DNA of 11,302 bases from Sphingobacteriales bacterium (GTDB lineage Bacteria; Bacteroidota; Bacteroidia; Chitinophagales; UBA2359). A program made the position numbers and the translations under genes. The notes beneath the pieces are model-generated. The model worked only from the letters and a program-made list of their open reading frames with translations. It did no database searches and was not told where the DNA came from. The stretch is from assembly GCA_016718845.1 (NCBI GenBank), contig JADKCK010000078.1:1-11302 (forward strand), written 5' to 3'. Shown here one piece after another: positions 6,817-11,302 of this stretch. Position 1 is the first letter of the stretch; the number at the start of each line of letters is the position of its first letter.

Positions 6817-7100
6817 TGTGTTTTGCCGCTCTTGCCGTAATACATCATTAGTAGAAAATTTAAATGTAGCTGTATTGTTCTTCTCGTTGCGGTGTGTCTT
6901 GGTTGGACACGTATCAAAAAAAGGACAATTATTGCATTTATCTAAATCAAAAACAGCCTTAAAGTTCTTTTTCAATATAGCTAACACCATCAACTGTTCT
7001 GGATTAGCGCATTGTCCGATAAGTAACGGCTGTTTCGGTGTTGCTGTTTGTTTCGGTGTTGCTGTTTGTTTCGGTGTTGCTGTTTGTTTCGGTGCTTGGT
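6805..7100 (-). pseudogene. IS1182-like transposase, C-terminal fragment (truncated)
   Basis: Read on the minus strand, the frame contains KQPLLIGQCANPEQLMVLAI, then FDLDKCNNCPFFDTCPTKTH, then TATFKFSTNDVLRQERQ, and stops. The Cys-x2-Cys-x5-Cys cluster followed by a short beta-rich stretch and a Gln/Arg segment is characteristic of IS1182-type transposases between the second catalytic Asp and the final catalytic Glu. Full-length members continue for about 60-80 more residues carrying that last acidic residue; here they are absent. The fragment joins the preceding one by a one-base change near 7096 (CCAAGC where CCAGC is expected) or close to the short tandem repeat. Confidence 0.7.
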
Positions 7101-7423
7101 TTAATGGTTATGACCATTGGCGATGCTGCTTTTACGCCCCGTATAGCCGTTTGAATAGGCGTAATACCTAACTCTTTCATCCGTAAATCGTTTTCTTCGC
7201 TACCAAAGCCGCCGTCAAAATGTTGCTCCGATAAGTCGGGAGTGCGAGCATGGAGGTCGTCTAATTGCTCACGATAAATAACACTATCGTCATTGGGCGA
7301 CACCACAACAGCCGTGATGGCGTGTTGTGTTGTCGGGTGCGGTTTGTTGGCAAAGACCAAACCTTGAATTTTCTCTTCTTTTTTCTGGCGATAAGTGGCT
7401 TCTAAATCATTGGGCGACTGCAA
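7004..7423 (-). pseudogene. IS1182-like transposase, middle fragment with second catalytic Asp
   Basis: Minus-strand reading gives LQSPNDLEATYRQKKEEKIQ, then GLVFANKPHPTTQHAITAVV, a conserved segment of this family, and then SEQHFDGGFGSEENDLRMKE. The Asp in FDGGFGS is the expected second residue of the DDE/DDD-type catalytic triad, and GITPIQTAIRG follows as in relatives. The true reading extends upstream of the ATG at 7423: the same frame is open back to about 7500 (ETITTNLIDAKEFGSGI), joining the next fragment through a one-base loss in a run of A. The last residues (STETNSNTETNS repeats) are likely out of frame with the rest of the protein. Confidence 0.75.
7034..7087 (-). repeat. Three tandem 18-bp repeats in the transposase gene
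   Basis: The unit TTCGGTGTTGCTGTTTGT (plus strand) occurs at 7034-7051, 7052-7069 and 7070-7087 without differences, followed by a partial copy. It encodes a six-residue repeat, PKQTAT in the frame of the C-terminal fragment. The repeats sit in a linker between the second catalytic Asp and the Cys cluster, where extra residues should be tolerated. Perfect identity points to recent slippage. Confidence 0.92.
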
Positions 7424-7464
7424 TATCCCAGACCCGAATTCTTTGGCATCAATTAAATTTGTAG

Positions 7465-7704
7465 TTATCGTTTCCTTGCCTGTTTCGCTGTTCTGTTCTT
7501 TTGTGTCAAAAAATGTTCTTTGTATACTTGTTCAAATAGCTTAAACGATGGGTTGTTGTTTTGCGTATTTTGCAAATCAAGGTACAAATGTGTGTAGACT
7601 TTGGCAATGGCTTGTAGGGGTTCGTCTAGTTCCTTGCCCCGTAAACTGTACACAAATCCATCCGAACTTCCTTTTATATACGGTGCAAATAGGGCTTCGT
7701 GCAT
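7465..7704 (-). pseudogene. IS1182-like transposase, second fragment
   Basis: Minus-strand reading gives HEALFAPYIKGSSDGFVYSL, then RGKELDEPLQAIAKVYTHLY and SFKLFEQVYKEHFLTQK. This is the variable helical region between the first catalytic block and the conserved DAKEFGSGILQSPND region. It joins the N-terminal fragment through a missing A at about 7702-7704 (CGCCAATGC where CGCCAAATGC is expected), and joins the next fragment through a run of four A where five would keep the frame (7499-7502). The terminal residues NRTAKQARKR are out of frame and not real. Confidence 0.72.
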
Positions 7705-8273
7705 TGGCGTTCTGGCTCGGATAAGGATTTATATAAGCGTTTACCACTCACCAATAACTCTAAGCGGCTGTATTTGCGAATATTGCTTTGTAGTTGTACC
7801 GTATCACCCCGTTGTATGTTCGTTTTTACGTTTAGCGATTTGATTTGGTCGGCGGTCATCTGGTTAAATAACTGGGCTATCAAGTTCGTATTATGGATTA
7901 TTTCGTACTTAGCCAAGCGGTTTTTGAACAAATGAAGGGTACGTATCGAAAAGGGTACATCGCCGAAGGTGGCACTTGCTCCGATAGCCATACGTGTTTC
8001 TACATCAAATTGTAGGTGGCGTTCTAGTTCTTCAAACGTCCAATTATGTAGTTGTTGCCATAGCAAGGCACTCACCATGCTGTTGATAGGCGAGTTGGGC
8101 GCACTTTTCTTGTCGCTATATAGTGGAGCGAAGATTTCTTCGTTCAACTGCTTAAATATGATGTGGTGAAAATGATAGCCAGGGGTGTGTTTAAAGGCTC
8201 CGTAACTTGAACCTAGTAAGTAGTCGTAGCCAAATAGTCCAACTTGTCGGTGTTTTTCGTTTTTGCGAAACAT
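7674..8273 (-). pseudogene. IS1182-like transposase, N-terminal fragment
   Basis: The transposase would catalyse cut-and-paste or copy-out movement of the element. The ATG at 8271-8273 opens MFRKNEKHRQVGLFGYDYLL. An N-terminal DUF772-type helical domain follows (NSPINSMVSALLWQQLHNWT, FEELERHLQFDVETRMAIGA), and then SIRTLHLFKNRLAKYE. The region around residues 150-175 (NVKTNIQRGDTVQLQSNIRK) corresponds to the first catalytic block, with Asp in RGDTVQ. The start is well supported by the promoter 40-70 bp upstream. The frame ends out of phase after LYKSLSEPERQ. Combined with the other three fragments it accounts for roughly 485 residues, close to the family length apart from the missing C-terminal end. 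It lies antisense to hsdS, so it would also break hsdS transcription. Confidence 0.8.
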
Positions 8274-8312
8274 CGGTGATATATTTTGTGTTCGTAACCT
8301 CTTTTATACCCA

Positions 8313-8343
8313 CAAAGATACTAACAATATCTCGAAAAACAAA
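8313..8343 (-). promoter_or_regulatory. Bacteroidetes-type promoter of the transposase gene
   Basis: On the minus strand, TTTG (8343-8340) is followed after 19 nt by TATCTTTG (8320-8313), matching the Bacteroidetes consensus TTTG, N19-21, TAnnTTTG. It lies 40 bp upstream of the transposase ATG at 8273. It is also evidence for the phylum. Confidence 0.75.
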
Positions 8344-8357
8344 GCAATCTAAAACAT

Positions 8358-8369
8358 ATTTTTTACAAA
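8358..8369 (+). repeat. 12-bp direct repeat, right copy
   Basis: ATTTTTTACAAA, identical to 6694-6705. This is a candidate target duplication at the right end of the insertion sequence, with the same caveat of AT-richness. Confidence 0.35.
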
Positions 8370-8379
8370 CCTTTTATCA

Positions 8380-8691
8380 GTGGGGTCATTATTAAAAGAA
8401 ATAACCGAATTTCCTGAATATGTTTTCCTTGGCATTAAAGTAGTTTTGAATGGAATCTTAAATTTAGTTAGCAACACAGCCATACCTATGCTGACTCAAT
8501 TCCAAATCAATAATATTGAAATTGCTATTCCTACAAGAAAGGAACAAGAATCTATCGTTTTACATATTAATAACTATACAGAAGTAATAGACTCCGCCAT
8601 TACTCTCAAAGAGCAAGAAATAGAAAAGCTAAAAGAATACAAAGCTACGTTGATTAATAGTGCGGTAACGGGTAAAATAAAAGTTTGTTAA
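8380..8691 (+). CDS. hsdS: HsdS C-terminal fragment (right of the insertion sequence)
   Basis: This is the missing end of hsdS. SLLKEITEFPEYVFLGIKVV leads to NTAIPMLTQFQINNIEIAIP, the conserved end of the second recognition domain. ESIVLHINNYTEVIDSAITL and KEQEIEKLKEYKATLINSAV then form the C-terminal coiled-coil spacer that packs against the central one, ending TGKIKV. The GTG at 8380 is a formal start only; the frame is open from 8353, and no independent gene is expected. Upstream lies the insertion-sequence end. Its first 20 residues align about where the left fragment's residues after INPS would lie, so the two halves may not abut simply (see findings). Intact relatives would read straight on into hsdR; here a REP array and a RAYT gene follow. 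Confidence 0.82.
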   Translation: MGSLLKEITEFPEYVFLGIKVVLNGILNLVSNTAIPMLTQFQINNIEIAIPTRKEQESIVLHINNYTEVIDSAITLKEQEIEKLKEYKATLINSAVTGKIKVC

Positions 8692-8708
8692 TTGCCACGC
8701 GTGCGTGC

Positions 8709-8897
8709 GGTAGAGACAAGTGCGTGTGGTAGAGACAAGGCATGCCTTGTCTTGTCTTATTTATTTGATTATTTGATTATTTGCACGGATATGCATACGG
8801 TAGAGAGACAAGGCATGCCTTGTCTTATTTATTTGATTATTTGATTATTTGCACGGATATGCATACGGTAGAGAGACAAGGCATGCCTTGTCTCTAC
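8709..8897. repeat. Array of REP-type palindromes with GTAG foot, in about 68-bp tandem units
   Basis: The perfect 20-bp palindrome AGACAAGGCATGCCTTGTCT occurs at 8733-8752, 8806-8825 and 8874-8893. Each copy is preceded by GTAG (8729, 8800, 8868), and the last is followed by CTAC, giving a GTAG...CTAC hairpin. A fourth, partial foot (GTAGAGACAAG) lies at 8710-8720. Between the palindromes is a shared spacer with repeated ATTTGATT units and GCACGGATATGCATACGG, containing the small palindrome TATGCATA. Spacing is 73 bp then 68 bp; the first interval has five extra bases (CTTGT). The array lies 50 bp upstream of the RAYT gene. The GTAG tetranucleotide at the hairpin foot is the feature recognised by RAYT proteins in known systems. 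Confidence 0.92.
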
Positions 8898-8949
8898 AAA
8901 AAAACAAAAAACCAACATGAATAATATTGATTGAACCAAATACAAACCG

Positions 8950-9501
8950 ATGTCCGAAAAATATAAAAACAAATACCGAATTGCGTCTGCACGTGCCGAA
9001 TGGTGGGATTATTCGGCCAATGCCGCCTATTTTATAACGATTTGTACCGCCAATCGGGTACATTATTTTGGGGAAATTAACAACGGGAAAATGAATTTAT
9101 CTAATGTAGGCATATTGGCAGATGTGTTTTGGCATGAAATAAAAAATCATTCCCAAAAGGTAGAATTAGACGCATTTGTGGTAATGCCCAATCATATACA
9201 CGGCATTTTGATTTTGAATAATGATTTTGATGAACAATCACAATCACCGCCACCCGATTTACACGATTCAAAAACCATTGCACAACAACGGTTTCAAAAT
9301 CAGGGAAAAAATACGGTTTCCTCTATCATTGGTTCGTATAAATCGGCTGTTACAAAACATGCCAATCGTTTAGGATTAGAATTTGGTTGGCAGGCACGTT
9401 TCTATGATAACATTATTAGAAATGACGAAGGTTTTATAAAAATTTCCGATTACATCGAAAGCAATGTTACCAACTGGAATAACGATAAATTTTACTCATA
9501 A
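8950..9501 (+). CDS. REP-associated tyrosine transposase (RAYT, IS200/IS605-related Y1 transposase)
   Basis: RAYTs are single-strand DNA nucleases related to IS200/IS605 TnpA that nick and join at REP hairpins. The 183-residue product has the family landmarks: AYFITICTANRVHYFGEI near residues 26-43, then VVMPNHIHGIL with the two metal-binding His at residues 82 and 84, and a helix VSSIIGSYKSAVTKHAN with the catalytic Tyr at residue 130. WQARFYDNIIRNDEGFIKIS and YIESNVTNW complete the conserved C-terminus. ATG 8950 gives a normal N-terminus (MSEKYKNKYRIASAR). The gene is complete and has no frame change, unlike its neighbours. It sits between hsdS and hsdR in the same orientation, 13 bp before hsdR, so it is likely to be co-transcribed. 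In known cases RAYT genes are single-copy chromosomal genes serving scattered REPs and do not mobilise themselves. Confidence 0.93.
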   Translation: MSEKYKNKYRIASARAEWWDYSANAAYFITICTANRVHYFGEINNGKMNLSNVGILADVFWHEIKNHSQKVELDAFVVMPNHIHGILILNNDFDEQSQSPPPDLHDSKTIAQQRFQNQGKNTVSSIIGSYKSAVTKHANRLGLEFGWQARFYDNIIRNDEGFIKISDYIESNVTNWNNDKFYS

Positions 9502-9514
9502 AAATACTACTACT

Positions 9515-10231
9515 ATGCCATCACAAACCAATGAACAGGCACTGGAAGCTACCATAGAAAAAGGTCTTGCAGGCACTTGTCTTGAAGAGTTGAAGGAGCA
9601 AAATATTTCGTTGCACACCATCAACGAAAGGGCGGAGCTATACCGCACTGGCAATGGTTATTACATGGGTATGCCCGAAGATTTTAATGCTAAGTATGCC
9701 ATTGACGAATTACGCTTCTGGAATTTTTTGCAAACTACCCAAAAAAAGGAACTAGCCAAATTGCAAAAACAAAGCGACTGGAAATTGAAAATTTTGGAGC
9801 GCTTGGATAGGATGATTAAAAAATACGGTATCCTACGTATTTTTCGTAAAGGCTTAGATGTAGATGATGCCCATTTTACGCTGTTGTATCCATTGCCATT
9901 AGCAAGCAGCAGCGAAACGGTGAAAGCAAATTTTGAAAGCAATCAATTTAGTGCTACTCGTCAGCTCCGCTATTCTTTAACCAATACTAAAGAAGAAATT
10001 GACATGGTGCTTTTTGTAAATGGATTGCCCTTTGCCACTATGGAGTTAAAAAACCATTGGACAGGGCAAAATGCAAAGGTACATGGGCAAAGTCAATATA
10101 AATTTAAAAGAGATATTACACAGCCTTTATTAAACTTTGGGCGTTGCATGGTACACTTTGCCGTTGATACAGACGAAGTGTTATATGACAACCAAATTAA
10201 ACGGTGCAAGTACTTACTTTTTGCCTTTTAA
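9515..10231 (+). CDS. hsdR: Type I restriction endonuclease HsdR, N-terminal nuclease part (frameshifted)
   Basis: HsdR is the restriction and translocation subunit. The start ATG at 9515 gives MPSQTNEQALEATIEKGLAG, the usual N-terminus; the in-frame ATG at 9464 lies inside the RAYT gene and would add 17 unlikely residues. The N-terminal PD-(D/E)XK nuclease domain shows IDMVLFVNG with Asp163 and MELKN with Glu177 and Lys179. A conserved Gln/Arg-containing helix is visible as QYKFKRDITQPLLNFGRC. The frame goes wrong after DTDEVLYDN and stops at 10229-10231. The expected continuation (YMTTKLNGAST) is present one frame over from 10182. One extra T at 10181-10182 (GTGTTATATG where GTGTATATG is expected) accounts for it. 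Residues after position 222 of this frame are artefactual. Confidence 0.9.
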   Translation: MPSQTNEQALEATIEKGLAGTCLEELKEQNISLHTINERAELYRTGNGYYMGMPEDFNAKYAIDELRFWNFLQTTQKKELAKLQKQSDWKLKILERLDRMIKKYGILRIFRKGLDVDDAHFTLLYPLPLASSSETVKANFESNQFSATRQLRYSLTNTKEEIDMVLFVNGLPFATMELKNHWTGQNAKVHGQSQYKFKRDITQPLLNFGRCMVHFAVDTDEVLYDNQIKRCKYLLFAF

Positions 10232-11302
10232 TTTAGGTCAGCGCGAGCCTTTGTTTGGCAAGGGCAATCCACCCAACCCATTTGGGCATAAAACAGCTTA
10301 TTTATGGGACGAAATATTTACCCGAAACAGTGTTGCCAATATCATTCAGCATTTTGTTCGTTTTGATGGAAAAGATACTGACCCGCTCAACAAAAAGACT
10401 TTGTATTTTCCACGTTATCATCAATTAGATGTGGTGCGTAAACTCATTGCAGATGCCAGTAAAAAAGGCGTTGGGCAAACGTATTTAATTCAACATTCTG
10501 CCGGTTCGGGTAAATCTAATTCCATAACTTGGGCAGCCTATCAACTCATAGAAACCTATCCTGAAACCGATTCGATACCCGGAAGCAAAGGCACTTCAAA
10601 CCCTTTGTTCGATTCGGTGATTGTGGTAACGGATAGAAGATTATTAGACAAACAGTTGCGAGAAAACATCAAAGAATTTTCGGAAGTAAAAAATATTGTT
10701 GCGCCTGCATATTCATCAGCCGACTTAAAATCTGCATTAGAAAGCGGTAAAAAGATCATTATCACGACCATACAAAAGTTTCCATTTATTGTTGATGGCA
10801 TTGCCGATTTAAGTGACAAACGCTTTGCCGTAATTATTGACGAAGCCCACAGCAGTCAAAGCGGAACAGCCGCAGGAAAAATGAATCAAGCAATGGGCAA
10901 CACCTCCGAAGAAACCGAAGAGGAAGAAGAGCAAGATCCACAAGATAAAGTTTTAGAAGCCATGCGTTCACGTAAAATGCGGGGCAACGCTTCGTATTTG
11001 GCATTCACGGCAACACCAAAAAATAATACACTCGAGCGTTTTGGTGTAAAACAAGCCGATGGCAAATACAAACCTTTCCATTTGTATTCCATGAAGCAGG
11101 CGATAGAAGAAGGATTCATTTTAGATGTATTGGCTAATTATACCACTTACAAGAGCTACTACGAAATTGAAAAGTCTATTCAAGAAAATCCTTTATTTGA
11201 TACTGTAAAGGCTCAAAAGAAATTAAGAACTTATGTAGAGCAGAACAAAGAAACAATTGCTACCAAGGCAGATATTATGCTTGACCACTTTGTAACTAAA
11301 TT
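10182..11302 (+). CDS. hsdR: HsdR continuation: superfamily 2 helicase/translocase domain, runs off the window
   Basis: The frame is open from 10182 to the last base with no stop, and continues HsdR directly: YMTTKLNGASTYFLPFNLGQ, then KTAYLWDEIF and the linker to the motor. Walker A is HSAGSGKSNS, with GSGKS encoded at 10503-10517. The DEAH box (IIDEAHSSQSG) is at 10839-10850, and motif III, TATP, is at 11007-11018 in YLAFTATPKN. A Glu-rich insert (SEETEEEEEQ) lies between the last two. This is the ATP-driven DNA translocase that pulls DNA until cleavage. The second RecA-like domain and the C-terminal assembly helices lie beyond the window. This segment has no stop codon in the window and could be missed if only closed frames are considered. 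Confidence 0.93.

Larger units (their letters stand above)
6690..8389 (-). mobile_element. Degraded IS1182-like insertion sequence inside hsdS (approximate ends)
   Basis: The segment separates two parts of hsdS and contains one transposase gene on the opposite strand, with its own promoter near 8313-8343. The ends are not certain: no convincing terminal inverted repeats are visible. The best boundary clue is a 12-bp direct repeat, ATTTTTTACAAA, at 6694-6705 and 8358-8369, which would place the element at 6706-8357. An 8-bp match TATTAAAA at 6682-6689 and 8390-8397 is an alternative; both are AT-rich and could be chance. The transposase lacks its C-terminal end and has three frame changes, so the element is probably not able to move by itself. 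Confidence 0.7.

Noticed and set aside
6723..6820. THERSQAVEP on the minus strand, resembling the final catalytic Glu block of some transposases
   Set aside because: The transposase family with this Cys cluster continues from the other frame (VLRQERQNT), and the VEP match is not followed by the expected sequence. It coincides with a hairpin and is probably chance.
8709..8897. Possible CRISPR array (regularly spaced repeats)
   Set aside because: Both the palindromes and the intervals are repeated; there are no unique spacers and no cas genes. A REP array beside a RAYT gene explains it.
8917..8934. Leader peptide upstream of the RAYT gene (ATG at about 8917, five codons)
   Set aside because: Too short, with no ribosome binding site and no regulatory structure linked to it; nothing beyond chance supports it.

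Overview
The window looks like a chromosomal accessory (defence-type) region of a low-GC member of the Bacteroidetes. The evidence is AT-rich coding sequence, near absence of Shine-Dalgarno motifs, one clear Bacteroidetes-type promoter (TTTG, 19 nt, TAnnTTTG) in front of the transposase, and gene families and a gene order common in that phylum. No tRNA, rRNA or CRISPR array was seen.

Layout. (1) 3-1818: two overlapping genes. The first is the right-hand end of a larger protein, possibly the C-terminus of a helicase-like protein. The second is a coiled-coil protein with three nearly identical 40-residue repeats and one C-terminal membrane helix. (2) 1819-2111: a gene-free spacer with a weak fold-back. 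(3) 2112-11302: a type I restriction-modification locus in the order hsdM, DUF1016/YhcG-like PD-(D/E)XK nuclease gene, hsdS, hsdR, all on the plus strand. hsdR runs off the right edge. Two mobile units sit inside it. A degraded IS1182-like insertion sequence, on the minus strand, splits the second target-recognition domain of hsdS. A RAYT (REP-associated tyrosine transposase) gene, preceded by an array of GTAG-type palindromes that are its likely substrates, lies between hsdS and hsdR.

How the genes work together. HsdM and HsdS would form the modification methyltransferase, HsdS setting the target sequence, and HsdR would add ATP-driven translocation and cleavage. The DUF1016 nuclease is a frequent passenger in such operons with an unsettled role. 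As read here the system is broken: hsdM, the DUF1016 gene, hsdS (three times), hsdR and the transposase (three times) all carry frame changes, and hsdS also carries the insertion.

Main caveat. Almost all the frame changes can be explained as one base missing from, or added to, a short homopolymer, with no in-frame nonsense substitutions in between. This is what uncorrected long-read indel errors look like, so the broken state may be partly or wholly an assembly artefact. The IS inside hsdS, the REP/RAYT unit and the 120-bp repeats do not depend on this question. The least explained part, and the best candidate for something undescribed, is the gene pair at 3-1818.
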